A DNA stretch of 64,000 nt from Candidatus Poribacteria bacterium (GTDB lineage: Bacteria; Poribacteria; WGA-4E; WGA-3G). Of this stretch, positions 37,105 through 47,111 are shown one piece after another; position 1 is the stretch's first letter; every line of letters starts with the position of its first letter. The notes under the pieces were generated by a model that searched no databases, was not told the DNA's origin, and saw only the letters and a program-made list of their open reading frames with translations. A program made the position numbers and the translations under genes. The stretch is from contig JAJEIE010000027.1 in assembly GCA_022827625.1 (NCBI GenBank), positions 424,827-488,826 on the forward strand. Direction: 5' to 3'.

Positions 37105-37170
37105 TTGTACCACAAACTGTTAGTTTGTGTTTTAAGGATACGCCGTAAACTGACAGTTTGCGGTACAAAA
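37105..37170. repeat. Double-hairpin intergenic palindromic repeat
   Basis: GTACCACAAACTGTTAGTTTGTG...CCGTAAACTGACAGTTTGCGGTAC: two hairpins, also inverted copies of one another. Confidence 0.8.
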
Positions 37171-37208
37171 GACGTTGATATTCTTATATGGAACACACCT
37201 TAGTTTTC

Positions 37209-38210
37209 TTAATCCGCTTTGATTTCTCCCCATGTTGTTGTTATAGATTGCACCGAAGGCGAAACGCTATAAAAGGGATCAAACCAATCCGCGTGCGTAT
37301 TATTTCCGTCGTGTGTCAGTTGTGTTAGATTGTGACCGTTCAGATCCGTTTTGTAGAGTTGAAAAGAGCCATTGAAATTGTTGTAAATGAGTTCGTCGCC
37401 GTGTGGGGACCAAGTGGGCCTACCAGAGAATCTTTCATCATCTTTGGTGATTTGCTGAAGTCCCGTTCCATCGCTATTCACAATATAGATCGTGGAATTA
37501 TTAGAGGAAATAAAGCCTTGTCCATTGAACATAGCCCCATCAAGTTTCGCAAAGGCAATCTTGTTGCTTTGTGGAGACCAGTCCGGCTTGAATATCCACG
37601 GCATTTCCTTTAAGAGGAGCGTCTTCTGGGAACGCCTCCGTGTGTCATAAATACCCAATGGCGTGTGTTTGAGACCACCCACCACAAAAGCTATCTCGCG
37701 GCCATCAGGAGACCAACTCGGATTAAATCCTGCTGTCAATTTCTCAACAGCGTCCCCATCTACTGTCGCGATACAGAGCGTCAGAGCGGGGTAAGGAACA
37801 AATCGTGCTCCGAATTGTTCCAGTGCCTTTTCTGGGTCTCCTTGTGCATAGGCAATCCGTTTGCCATCAGGGGCCCAGGCTGGTTCCCATCTATATTTGC
37901 TGCTTTCAAATACTTTCTTTACGTTTGTACCGTCTGCATCCATAAGATACAAATCGAAGATTCCATCTCGGTCTGAACTGAACAGGATCTGCTTTCCGTT
38001 CGGGGACCAAGTTGGATGATAATCGGCTGCGGGATGCTGGGTCAAATTAACTTGCTCATTTCCATCGGAGTTCATGGTATAAATTTCAGCATTGCCGTCC
38101 CGTTTTGATGTAAACACGATTTCTGCTGCCCACCCGACCCGGATGCCGCTGAACACGAATAGCGCGCTGAGGGTGTAGCTGAATATGATAAACTTCGCGC
38201 AATCTTTCAT
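37209..38210 (-). CDS. TolB-like WD40 beta-propeller exported protein
   Basis: 'IVFTSKRDGNAEIYTMNSDGNEQVNLTQHPAADYHPTWSPNGKQILFSSDRDG'; C-terminal VSPSVQSITTTWGEIKAD. Confidence 0.9.
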   Translation of the reverse strand: MKDCAKFIIFSYTLSALFVFSGIRVGWAAEIVFTSKRDGNAEIYTMNSDGNEQVNLTQHPAADYHPTWSPNGKQILFSSDRDGIFDLYLMDADGTNVKKVFESSKYRWEPAWAPDGKRIAYAQGDPEKALEQFGARFVPYPALTLCIATVDGDAVEKLTAGFNPSWSPDGREIAFVVGGLKHTPLGIYDTRRRSQKTLLLKEMPWIFKPDWSPQSNKIAFAKLDGAMFNGQGFISSNNSTIYIVNSDGTGLQQITKDDERFSGRPTWSPHGDELIYNNFNGSFQLYKTDLNGHNLTQLTHDGNNTHADWFDPFYSVSPSVQSITTTWGEIKAD

Positions 38211-38446
38211 AGCTACTTCTCCCTTATAAATGAATAATAAATTTTGATGCTTACCTGTATCAATATATAGTGACGCGGTTAAGGGGCAAAACGGTTGCCT
38301 AATTCTGCAAAAATCGTAAAAAATCAAAAAAAATCGTAGTTAAACAACCGTCCTTGACAAAATAAAATGTATGCATAGAATAGTATACAAAACTTAAAAA
38401 TAGTATCTATACCTCGCAACCCTCAAAATCGGAAAGGAAAGAGTTA

Positions 38447-39793
38447 ATGATCCAAACGGCTTATAGAGAAACATATCGTCCACAGTTCCATTTCACACCC
38501 AAAACTAACTGGACCAACGATCCCAACGGTCTGATTTATTATAAAGGTGAGTATCACCTCTTCTTTCAACACAACCCATTCGGCATTGATTGGGGCAACA
38601 TGACATGGGGACATGCGGTCAGTCGAGACCTCGTCCACTGGAAGCAACTCCCACACGCTCTGCATCCCGATGAACTCGGCACAATCTTCTCAGGTTCTGG
38701 TGTTGTTGACTGGAACAATACTGGCGGTTTTCAGACTGGCGACGAATCGGTGCTCGTCAATTTTTATACCTCTGCGGGTAGCCACGCACCCAAAGAAGTA
38801 CCGTTTACGCAAAGCATCGCCTATAGCAACGATCGGGGGCGGAGTTGGACGAAATACGAAGGTAACCCTGTCATTGAACATATTGTCAGAGACAATCGCG
38901 ACCCGAAGGTAATCTGGCATGAACCGACACAAAAATGGGTGATGGCACTCTATCTCGACCAAAACGACTATGCCCTGTTCGGATCGACAGACCTTAAGGA
39001 GTGGACTCGACTATCCGATCTCCAGATTCCCGATACAGAATGCCCGGATATTTTTGAACTTCCTGTGGATGATGATCCCGATAATACCAAATGGGTTTTC
39101 TGGGGGGCGGCAGGGAAGTATTACGTCGGTAATTTTGACGGAACGACCTTTACACCCGAAGACGAGGCACATCGCGCCGATTACGGTGCTAATTTTTACG
39201 CTGCACAAACGTGGAGTGATGTCCCAGAGTCCGACGGCAGATGCATCCAAATCGCTTGGATGAGTGGCAGTAAACCACCGGATATGCCGTTCAATCAGCA
39301 GATGAGTTTTCCATGCGCGCTAACCCTTCGGACGACTTCGGAAGGGATCCGTCTACATCGAGAACCGGTAGCGGAGATTGAAAATATCCACACCTACACG
39401 CACGCGTGGAGCGATCTGGCACTGAAACCGGGTGAAAATTTGCTTGCTGGATTGACAGGTGAGTTGTTCGATATCCGCGCTGAGATAGCACTCAACGACG
39501 CTGCAGCTGTCGGATTCGACATCCGTGGGCAGGATGTTCGCTATGACGTAGCAGGGCAACAACTTACATTTCTTGAAAGAAGCGGTCCGCTCGCCCCGCA
39601 AAATGGAAAAATCAGTCTCCAAATTCTGGTAGATCGTATCTCTATTGAGGCATTCGGCAACGGTGGCGAACTCTCGATGACCTCCTATTTCCTACCTGAC
39701 CTCAATAATGCAGACATCGGAATTTATGCCGACGGCGGCACCGCGAGGTTGGTCTCGCTGAAGGTGCATGAGTTAAGGTCATCGTGGGTATAA
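38447..39793 (+). CDS. Glycoside hydrolase family 32 (levanase/invertase-like)
   Basis: 'FHFTPKTNWTNDPNGLIYYKGEYHLFFQHNPFG', 'RDPKVIWHE', 'ECPDIFELPVD'. Confidence 0.93.
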   Translation: MIQTAYRETYRPQFHFTPKTNWTNDPNGLIYYKGEYHLFFQHNPFGIDWGNMTWGHAVSRDLVHWKQLPHALHPDELGTIFSGSGVVDWNNTGGFQTGDESVLVNFYTSAGSHAPKEVPFTQSIAYSNDRGRSWTKYEGNPVIEHIVRDNRDPKVIWHEPTQKWVMALYLDQNDYALFGSTDLKEWTRLSDLQIPDTECPDIFELPVDDDPDNTKWVFWGAAGKYYVGNFDGTTFTPEDEAHRADYGANFYAAQTWSDVPESDGRCIQIAWMSGSKPPDMPFNQQMSFPCALTLRTTSEGIRLHREPVAEIENIHTYTHAWSDLALKPGENLLAGLTGELFDIRAEIALNDAAAVGFDIRGQDVRYDVAGQQLTFLERSGPLAPQNGKISLQILVDRISIEAFGNGGELSMTSYFLPDLNNADIGIYADGGTARLVSLKVHELRSSWV

Positions 39794-39810
39794 TTAACGG
39801 ATAGGTTTTC

Positions 39811-40221
39811 CTAAGTATAAAGCGTCGCTGTGAGGTTCCGCCTGCCACCCTTATTTCGGAATTCGCATAGGTAGATGCCTTGCCACACCCCTAAATTGAG
39901 GCGATGGTCGGTAATCGGAACGGAGACGGTAAAACCGACGAGCGAGGCTTTGATATGTGCTGGCATATCGTCATCGCCTTCTATCGTGTGTCGGTAGAAA
40001 GGTTCACGTTCCTTGACAAGTCGATCGAAGCTGTTCGCAAAATCTTCACGGACTGTCGGATCGTCGTTCTCGTTGATGGTTACCCCAGCTGAGGTGTGTT
40101 TGATGAAGAGGTGTAGGATACCTTCTTTTGGCAGTTCACCGAGCGATTTTGTAATTTCATCTGTGATGAGATGGAAACCGCGCGGATATTCGGGTAAGGT
40201 TATTTCGATGTGTTGAATCAT
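39811..40221 (-). CDS. YjbQ/UPF0047 family protein
   Basis: 'GILHLFIKHTSAGVTINENDDPTVREDF', 'GVWQGIYLCEFRNKGGRRNLTATL'. Confidence 0.9.
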   Translation of the reverse strand: MIQHIEITLPEYPRGFHLITDEITKSLGELPKEGILHLFIKHTSAGVTINENDDPTVREDFANSFDRLVKEREPFYRHTIEGDDDMPAHIKASLVGFTVSVPITDHRLNLGVWQGIYLCEFRNKGGRRNLTATLYT

Positions 40222-40290
40222 TTTTCGGGATACTCCTTGTTTCACTGATTAATTCTGAATGTACTATCACACAGTTTGAGAGGAATTTTT

Positions 40291-41085
40291 ATGGATGTTA
40301 TCTGTGCTTCTATCTGTTACCGAGGCTACGCCGAAGACGAGGTAGCCGCAACTTTAGAATACGCACCACAGATTGGCTATCGTCTCATGGAAATCCATGG
40401 ACCGCTTATCTGGAGCGTGGATGCCGCGCTCACTTTTGATATAGACGGTATGAAGGCGAAAATCGATGCCTCTGGCATGAAGTGTGCAGGACTCTATCCG
40501 CCGGGCTGGGGTGGACAGGACAACGCTGATGTTGACGCACGCGCGGAAGCAATTGCCAAATGTGTTGAAATCGCCGAAGGACTCGGCGCAACCCATCTGA
40601 CCACAAGCGGTGCCCAACGTAGAACGGAACCCGGAGCGTTGGACAGGGTTATTGCTTGTGTCCGTGAGGTGTTGCAACGTATACCCGCGGAAAGTCAAAT
40701 CAAATTGACACTCGAACCCCATCATGGGAACGTTCTTGAGCAAGCCTCGGACTTTCAAACGATTCTGGATGCGATTCCGGACGAACGGGTCGGGGTCTGT
40801 ATAGATACAGGACATTTCCATTCGTCTGGTGTCGATACGCTTGCAGCGATTCGTCAATTCGCATCGCGTCTGTATGCCGTGCATCTCAAAGACCATCTTG
40901 GTACCGTGTCTGTCGGCATTGGACGCGGGGATCTCAATCTCAAAGAGATTATTGAGGCACTCCAAGCGGTAGGCTACCAAGGCGACTTGACCCTGGAATT
41001 AGAAGTCGAAGACCCAGAAAATCTCCCTCGCTATACGGAAGAAGCCTACTTCTATCTGAAGGGAATGCTCGGTTTACAACTTTAA
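40291..41085 (+). CDS. Sugar phosphate isomerase/epimerase (TIM barrel)
   Basis: 'LTLEPHHGNVLEQASDFQTILDAIPDERVGVCIDTGHFHSSGVD', 'VHLKDHLG'. Confidence 0.9.
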   Translation: MDVICASICYRGYAEDEVAATLEYAPQIGYRLMEIHGPLIWSVDAALTFDIDGMKAKIDASGMKCAGLYPPGWGGQDNADVDARAEAIAKCVEIAEGLGATHLTTSGAQRRTEPGALDRVIACVREVLQRIPAESQIKLTLEPHHGNVLEQASDFQTILDAIPDERVGVCIDTGHFHSSGVDTLAAIRQFASRLYAVHLKDHLGTVSVGIGRGDLNLKEIIEALQAVGYQGDLTLELEVEDPENLPRYTEEAYFYLKGMLGLQL

Positions 41086-41190
41086 CGATTAAATCTGAGC
41101 TGCCCTTCCGTTGTCAGGGCAGTGTTCTAATCGTTAAAAAACCGTTCATAACCTAAAGCAAGTTTCTTAACAATTTTAGATCGGCGTTGA
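41083..41190 (+). repeat. Dispersed repeat family copy
   Basis: TAACGATTAAATCTGAG-CTGCCC-TTCCGTTGTCA-GGGCAG-TGTTCTAATCGTTAAAAAACCGTTCATAACC; begins on the upstream gene's stop codon. Confidence 0.85.
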
Positions 41191-41218
41191 CGAAGGAAAA
41201 GTTTCCCAGACCTGATGG

Positions 41219-42445
41219 TTAAAGAAAATTCCATGTCTTGATGAAATCTTTGACACCAAAATCAGCAGGCATCTCGTTGAAATAGTAGTGCATCGGACCC
41301 GATTGGAAACCCGGTAGATACAACTCTTCGTCGGTTTTCAAGAGCGCGTCAAGTGGTTTAAAACGTTCCCATAGGACAGATGCCTCCGCTTTCGTAAACC
41401 GATCTTCAGCGAACGACGGTCCCCAATTCAGCGTGATAGCGTGGGGACCCGCGCCGCGATTCTTGAGATCATCGGGAATATCTTCGAGTTCACAACCGTG
41501 TGTGAATGCCACAAAGCACGCAGCTTTGCACAAAAAGACAGTAGAGAGCATTTTTCCTTTCTCACCTCTGTCCGGGTGCAGTTTTTCCAAGGCGGTCTGG
41601 TACGCAGTCGCATCCCTTTTGATGGCGGCTCTGAGTGCTTCTTCACACCACGCTTTCATTTGGTTGCTCCGTGCGTGCCACCGGTCAAACCGCTCTTGGA
41701 CTTCCGGCGATAGATACTCCATATAATCGAACGTCGGATAGTGGGTATAGTTTGCAAATCCACCGTGAATCGTACGCCGCATTTTTCGGCTATAGTTGCT
41801 ACCCCAGTGCAAGATTGGCAGAATGTAAACGACCCCATCTCCGGCGTTGAGGTGTGTTTGAACAGCACCGGGTAGTGGAACCTTCGGATCCGCCAACAGC
41901 TGCTCATTTTCCGCCTCGGTATTTACCCGTAGATGGCTGCCGGGCAGCACCCATAGCACGCTATCGTCGTAGAGTGAGAGATTCCACTGAACGTAGCGAG
42001 GTCCCGTCTCCACAATATCGTCAATATACCCTTGTAGTGGTGCTGTATCAATTGGGTGGTGGTCTCGATGCCAAGTCGCAGGTCCTCGGTCTCGGACCGG
42101 ATTACACATAAGCATCATCTCGGTAACACCTGCGTCCTCTGCGCCGAGGAGTTCACTGCTAACCCCTTGCATATTTTCGTGCGCCCAAATTTCAATGGCA
42201 CTGGCGGTTTTCTCATCAACATGCCCGGCGAGTGGATCGCGTCCAAGGAGTAGACGCGGCTGTGCTGAAGTCTCCCATACCCCGCCCGGTGGGTCATTTG
42301 GTGACCGTTCTCGTGACCAGATTTCTCGCTGACGCGATACCATCAATTCATAACTTTCTCGAAGCGCGTCGAGTTCCTTTGGCGGGACTACCTCCCGAAC
42401 AACGAGATAACCTTCCTCCATGAATTGCGTCCGATTCACTTTCAT
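41219..42445 (-). CDS. Phytanoyl-CoA dioxygenase (PhyH) family protein
   Basis: 'FMEEGYLVVREVVPPKELDALRESYE', 'TWHRDHHPID', 'SVLWVLPGSHLR'. Confidence 0.88.
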   Translation of the reverse strand: MKVNRTQFMEEGYLVVREVVPPKELDALRESYELMVSRQREIWSRERSPNDPPGGVWETSAQPRLLLGRDPLAGHVDEKTASAIEIWAHENMQGVSSELLGAEDAGVTEMMLMCNPVRDRGPATWHRDHHPIDTAPLQGYIDDIVETGPRYVQWNLSLYDDSVLWVLPGSHLRVNTEAENEQLLADPKVPLPGAVQTHLNAGDGVVYILPILHWGSNYSRKMRRTIHGGFANYTHYPTFDYMEYLSPEVQERFDRWHARSNQMKAWCEEALRAAIKRDATAYQTALEKLHPDRGEKGKMLSTVFLCKAACFVAFTHGCELEDIPDDLKNRGAGPHAITLNWGPSFAEDRFTKAEASVLWERFKPLDALLKTDEELYLPGFQSGPMHYYFNEMPADFGVKDFIKTWNFL

Positions 42446-42480
42446 AATGTCCTCCGACGACGCGCCTATAAGCACGGATG

Positions 42481-43212
42481 CTAACCACGTCCGACATAGA
42501 GCTGACCAATAGGTAAGACAGTCGCTTCTAACATATTGATATTGGGTGGGAGGGTTGCCATCAAAACAGCCGCTTGCGCCAGATCGTCAACGTCCATCAT
42601 CGGTTCGCTGGGTGGCTCTGCCCGGTTTTGGTGGCGTTCCACATAGGTGTTCCCCGGTTGCAAACAACTCGCTGTGATGCCGTGTGGTCTCCCCTCTAAT
42701 GCCGTTACCTGCGTCAAGCCCCAGATGCCGAATTTGCTTGCACTGTAAGGCGCAGTCCGAGGACGAACCCGGTGCGCAGAGATACTCCCTACATTAATGA
42801 TGCGACCACCGTCCCCTTGCGCCTTCATAATTGCGAATGCTTCGCGTGTACAGATAAACGGCGCGCGGAGATTCACATTGATAACCCAATCCCAATCCTC
42901 TGTTGCGAGTTCACCTATGGGACCCCCGTTAAATGCCCCGGCGTTATTGACGAGGATGTCCAAGCGTCCGTATTCATCCATCGACTTTGCAAAGAGTGCT
43001 TTAATCTGTTCCTCGTCCGTTACATCCGTTGGGACGGTTAGCACCTTTGTGCCGTTCGCTCGAAATTCGTCAGCGGTTTCCTCAAGGAGTTTGGCATCCC
43101 TTGCAGCGATAGTTAGCGTTGCGCCTTCCGCTGCAAGTCCTCTTGCAATCCCTCTTCCGATGCCGCGGTTTCCACCCGTTACAATCGCAAATTTTCCATC
43201 TAATTGTCCCAT
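42481..43212 (-). CDS. Short-chain dehydrogenase/reductase
   Basis: 'AIVTGGNRGIGRGIARGLAAEGA', 'LVNNAG', 'YSASKFG'. Confidence 0.95.
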   Translation of the reverse strand: MGQLDGKFAIVTGGNRGIGRGIARGLAAEGATLTIAARDAKLLEETADEFRANGTKVLTVPTDVTDEEQIKALFAKSMDEYGRLDILVNNAGAFNGGPIGELATEDWDWVINVNLRAPFICTREAFAIMKAQGDGGRIINVGSISAHRVRPRTAPYSASKFGIWGLTQVTALEGRPHGITASCLQPGNTYVERHQNRAEPPSEPMMDVDDLAQAAVLMATLPPNINMLEATVLPIGQLYVGRG

Positions 43213-43228
43213 TATGGATTCTCCTTTT

Positions 43229-43915
43229 TTATGAAAATAATTCTGTCAATAGAGATTCTGTTCTAACGGCTTGCACCGTTCCACCGGCGAGTCGCGTCGC
43301 AGATATATGTGCATACAGAAACGCCAAATCTTCAGTTGTATCTATATCATACCATGGCGGTAGTAATCCCACCGTCGCCTTTACTGAACGAATGCGTGCC
43401 AGCGTCTGTCGAAAAACGTCCGCTGTACTCCATGCGATGTCCTCGAATACAAACGGGACTGTTGTTTTTATATTCGGCGTAGAAAAACCGATGAGGTAAT
43501 AGCCACCATCTGTACTGGGTCCGATAGCGATGTCCCGCGAATCAAGTTGTGTAAATGCTTCTGAGATGTATGCAATCGGTAACGTCGGGCTGTCGGATCC
43601 GACGAGTAAAATCTTTGTGTAGCTTTGTGCTGCCCACTGTGTTGTTGAAGTAAGTCGTTCTCCGAGGTCAGTGCCTTTCTGCGGTATATAGATGACATCG
43701 TCTCCGATTAAGGCTTGTAAATCGGATGCTGCCTCTGGTGGTGTATATGCCACGATTAAATCCACACCGACGAGTTTGGAGAGTGCCTCACACCCATCTA
43801 TCAAGAACGCCTTGTATAGGGTTGCCGCTTCTTCAGGTGAGAGCGTTGGGACGAGTCGCGTCTTAACCTGATTCGGGATCGGATTCTTAGCAAAAACAAT
43901 GACACATATTTTCAC
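43229..43915 (-). CDS. TIGR04282/DUF2064-type glycosyltransferase
   Basis: 'VIVFAKNPIPNQVKTRLVPTLSPEEAATLYKAFLIDG', 'GSDSPTLP', 'IGPSTDGGYYLIGF'. Confidence 0.88.
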   Translation of the reverse strand: MKICVIVFAKNPIPNQVKTRLVPTLSPEEAATLYKAFLIDGCEALSKLVGVDLIVAYTPPEAASDLQALIGDDVIYIPQKGTDLGERLTSTTQWAAQSYTKILLVGSDSPTLPIAYISEAFTQLDSRDIAIGPSTDGGYYLIGFSTPNIKTTVPFVFEDIAWSTADVFRQTLARIRSVKATVGLLPPWYDIDTTEDLAFLYAHISATRLAGGTVQAVRTESLLTELFS

Positions 43916-43962
43916 CGGTAAAGTTCCTTATTCCTGTGATGAACGGTGTGAACCCTCTGCTT

Positions 43963-44304
43963 CTATAGATGGAACACTTCACGCAGACGCGTCCAAAAGC
44001 TGCCTGCCTTATGTTTTTGTGGTGGGTTTTCTGGTTGCGTTTTGACTTTGATGTGAAGATCCACCACGTTTTCAAAGGCCTCGCGTAACTCTTCATCAGT
44101 ATCTCCATGGAAACCTATAATATCGTCCCCAGGATCGACAACATGACCCACAAAACACTCATCTTCTTGACTATAGATAATTTCGGCTGTATAGCCTCTG
44201 TATGTCATTGTTTTTATGGTGTTATTCCTGCCTGTTCTAAAAAATTCCTTGCACGCTTGATTTGATATAGTCGTATGATGTTTTTTGTTTAAGCGTAGGT
44301 TCAT
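43963..44304 (-). CDS. HicB-type antitoxin; N-terminus fused in frame to a HicA remnant
   Basis: 'MTYRGYTAEIIYSQEDECFVGHVVDPGDDIIGFHGDTDEELREAFENVVD' HicB; upstream 'MNLRLNKKHHTT' matches the HicA N-terminus at 47.6 kb. Confidence 0.8.
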   Translation of the reverse strand: MNLRLNKKHHTTISNQACKEFFRTGRNNTIKTMTYRGYTAEIIYSQEDECFVGHVVDPGDDIIGFHGDTDEELREAFENVVDLHIKVKTQPENPPQKHKAGSFWTRLREVFHL

Positions 44305-44442
44305 ATTGTACCATGGGTATGCTTTGACTCTTAACTTTACCATATACCAGTTGAAACATCAACTAAATAATTACAGATAATTATGGTGAATTGTCATAAT
44401 GTGTAGACATCTCAGTGAACTCCAGACGCGTTCCCTATCCAG

Positions 44443-44470
44443 GGTAGGTGCGGTTTCCTAACCGCACCGG
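44443..44470. repeat. Short interspersed palindromic repeat (GGTTTCCTAACC type)
   Basis: GGTAGGTGCGGTTTCCTAACCGCACCGG hairpin. Confidence 0.75.
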
Positions 44471-44677
44471 TACAAAGGTTCAAGTCTGAAATTCGCTATG
44501 GCAGTGTTTATTGCGAAAAATTTAGATTTTTTTCATATTTTGCACGCATTCCGCTCAAAAATCCGTCTTTAACGTCCAAGGGTATCATATCTTGTTCAAA
44601 TGGATATAATTTTTACTGTGTGCTACAATTTGAAAGGCAGATCTCATGATGTGTCCCATTGGAAGGGAGATCCTTTA

Positions 44678-46114
44678 ATGTTAATAACTCTGATTCAAAA
44701 AGAGGTCATGCATCATATTCTGAGTGCTCGGTTTGTCTCGCTCCTTGTGATGTGTGTCCTGCTCATCCCACTAAACTTCCATATCAATTACCACCGTTAC
44801 CTCCAACGCCAAGTCGACTATCAAGAAACCGTTAAAGATGAAAACGATAAGGACCCTGCGGAGCAACCTTGGACGCGTAGACAGACGACAGATCCGAATC
44901 TTGAAGTTTCCAAACTGATTCTTAAGCCGACACCCTTAAGTGTGTTTGCGACCGGTTTAGAATCTGCCCTCCCAAGTTATCTCGGCATGACACGCAACGG
45001 CATACAGCGGGGTGAAGCCTCACTGTCTACTGCCCCGATTGCCTTTCTCTTAGGACATCTCGACTTTGTGTTCGTCGTCGGCACCGTTTTTAGTCTGCTC
45101 GCGCTCCTGTTTACATTTGATGCCGTCGCAGGTGAAAGAGAGGCTGGAACCCTTCGGGTAACACTCGCCAACGCCCTCCCACGCGATATCTTTTTGTGGA
45201 GCAAACTCATCGGCGGCTATCTCGTATTCATCGCTCCGTTCTTAGTCTCGTTAATCATCGGTTTACTCATACTCGTCTGGCAAGGATTTCCCTTGGCTGA
45301 ACCCGATATCTTTCCGCGTACCCTCTACCTCATCGACATCTCGCTACTCTATATTGCTGTCTTCTTTGCGATCGGAGCGGTGATCTCTATCTATTTCGAC
45401 AGTTCCAAAACGGCTCTCATCGTTGCCTTTACGATCTGGGTGTTCGCCGTCCTGATCCTACCCCGCATCGGATTTCTTGCGGCAGAAATTGTCGCACCTG
45501 CACCAACAGCCGAGAGCGTCTACAAGGAAAAAGCAGCGCAGCGAGCAGAATTACGTGCCACACTTGAAACGGAAAGGAACAAAATTATGTTTAAACTCAT
45601 GCGGGAATCTCAAATCATACCGGAAGAGACTACAACAGGTACATTTCATCTGGACCATGTATTCCTCGGCAAAATGAATGCGGAGTTGGCGCCGCTTGAA
45701 GAGGCAGCTCGCTTAAAATACCGCGACTTCGTAGCAGAACTTGACGGACGTTATCGCCGAGAAAGAAAACACCGAGATGAAATCGGAATAAACCTTTCCC
45801 GAATCACACCTACATCGTCCTTCATTTTTCTCGCAACGGATGCCACACAAACCGGGCAGGTGAAAAGAAATACCTACTTCCAAACGGGAAATCGTTATTA
45901 TGATGCACTCGATGCCGAAATGTTCAGCAAAATGGCAGAGGGTGCTTTGGTTGAGACAGAGGAAATCCCGTCACCACCAGCACCGCCACCGATTGTAGCG
46001 TTATCCTTGGGTGAGACGCTACAGCACGCTGCCTTGGATCTGCTACTGCTTTGTTTCTTTGCGGGTGGATTGATAATCCTTACGTTCCTGAAATTCTTTA
46101 GAACGGATATTTGA
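44678..46114 (+). CDS. ABC-2 type transporter permease
   Basis: ~478 aa, N- and C-terminal TM helices, 'FDAVAGEREAGTLRVTLANALPRDIFLWSKLIGGYLVF'. Confidence 0.85.
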   Translation: MLITLIQKEVMHHILSARFVSLLVMCVLLIPLNFHINYHRYLQRQVDYQETVKDENDKDPAEQPWTRRQTTDPNLEVSKLILKPTPLSVFATGLESALPSYLGMTRNGIQRGEASLSTAPIAFLLGHLDFVFVVGTVFSLLALLFTFDAVAGEREAGTLRVTLANALPRDIFLWSKLIGGYLVFIAPFLVSLIIGLLILVWQGFPLAEPDIFPRTLYLIDISLLYIAVFFAIGAVISIYFDSSKTALIVAFTIWVFAVLILPRIGFLAAEIVAPAPTAESVYKEKAAQRAELRATLETERNKIMFKLMRESQIIPEETTTGTFHLDHVFLGKMNAELAPLEEAARLKYRDFVAELDGRYRRERKHRDEIGINLSRITPTSSFIFLATDATQTGQVKRNTYFQTGNRYYDALDAEMFSKMAEGALVETEEIPSPPAPPPIVALSLGETLQHAALDLLLLCFFAGGLIILTFLKFFRTDI

Positions 46115-46146
46115 TTAAAAACGCTACAGTATCAAGGAGAATCCTG

Positions 46147-46956
46147 ATGGCAAAAGACGATGCTCAGTTGATTCGCAGTATCCTGTCAGGCGATGATACG
46201 GCATTCGGTACCTTAGTTCAAAAGTACCAAAAGACTGTTCACGCCCTTGTATGGCAGAAGATCGGCGATTTCCACCGTGCTGAGGAAATTACACAAGACA
46301 CTTTCCTACGGGCGTATCAGAAACTCGCAACGCTCAGAGATCCCGACCTTTTTGCAAGATGGCTCTGTGTCATCGCTAACCGGCTTTGCATTGATTGGCT
46401 GCGCAAGCAGAAACCTGCGATGCAATCGCTGGATGACTCGCGTATGGAGATGGTCGAGAAAATCTCTTATACACGTTATATATCCGAGCAGCACGAGGCA
46501 AAATCCATAGAAGATTATTGTGAAATCGTCGATAATCTTTTACAAAAACTCCCGGAGAGAGAGCGTACGGTCGTGACGCTCTACTATCTTGATGAAATGA
46601 CAACCGGAGAGATTGGTAACTTCTTGGGAGTTTCAGTGAATACGATTCAAAGTTGGCTCCATCGCGCACGGAAACGTTTACAAGGGGAAGCGTTTATCGG
46701 GACACAAGAAGCTGGCGAGACACTTAAGCAAACGGATGCAGAATTAATCCTGAAAGAAATTGTACCTAAAATGCTTGGCACCATAGAGAAAAAGATTTAC
46801 GCCGAACTCCAAGCACAACTGGGAAAAAGTATCCCTGAGACAGAAATGAGTGAGGATATGATCAAACGGGTATCGGAAAAGATGACGAGTGATATTGGGG
46901 AGAAAATACGGGCAGGACTTCAGGAAAAACTCGGAAAAGAATTTCCCAAGAACTAA
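46147..46956 (+). CDS. ECF sigma factor with soluble C-terminal extension
   Basis: 'AEEITQDTFLRAYQKLATLRDPDLFARWLCVIANR', 'EMTTGEIGNFLGVSVNTIQSWLHRARKRL'; C-terminal ~75 aa charged/helical, no TM. Confidence 0.9.
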   Translation: MAKDDAQLIRSILSGDDTAFGTLVQKYQKTVHALVWQKIGDFHRAEEITQDTFLRAYQKLATLRDPDLFARWLCVIANRLCIDWLRKQKPAMQSLDDSRMEMVEKISYTRYISEQHEAKSIEDYCEIVDNLLQKLPERERTVVTLYYLDEMTTGEIGNFLGVSVNTIQSWLHRARKRLQGEAFIGTQEAGETLKQTDAELILKEIVPKMLGTIEKKIYAELQAQLGKSIPETEMSEDMIKRVSEKMTSDIGEKIRAGLQEKLGKEFPKN

Positions 46957-47111
46957 GAAATTCGTCCGCTATCTTTTTCTGTGAAATCTGACATGACAGC
47001 CTTCCGCGTACGAACACTGCCTCAGACTGAATGGTGTTGGGGAGAGCCGCGTCTTAACCTAATTGGGAAGTGCCCCGTTTTCGCTGCTAAAATCCGTTCT
47101 TATCAGTGTGG

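Noticed and set aside
37105-37170. Insertion-sequence terminal repeats
   Set aside because: No transposase ORF between or near the inverted copies; fits a short palindromic repeat better.
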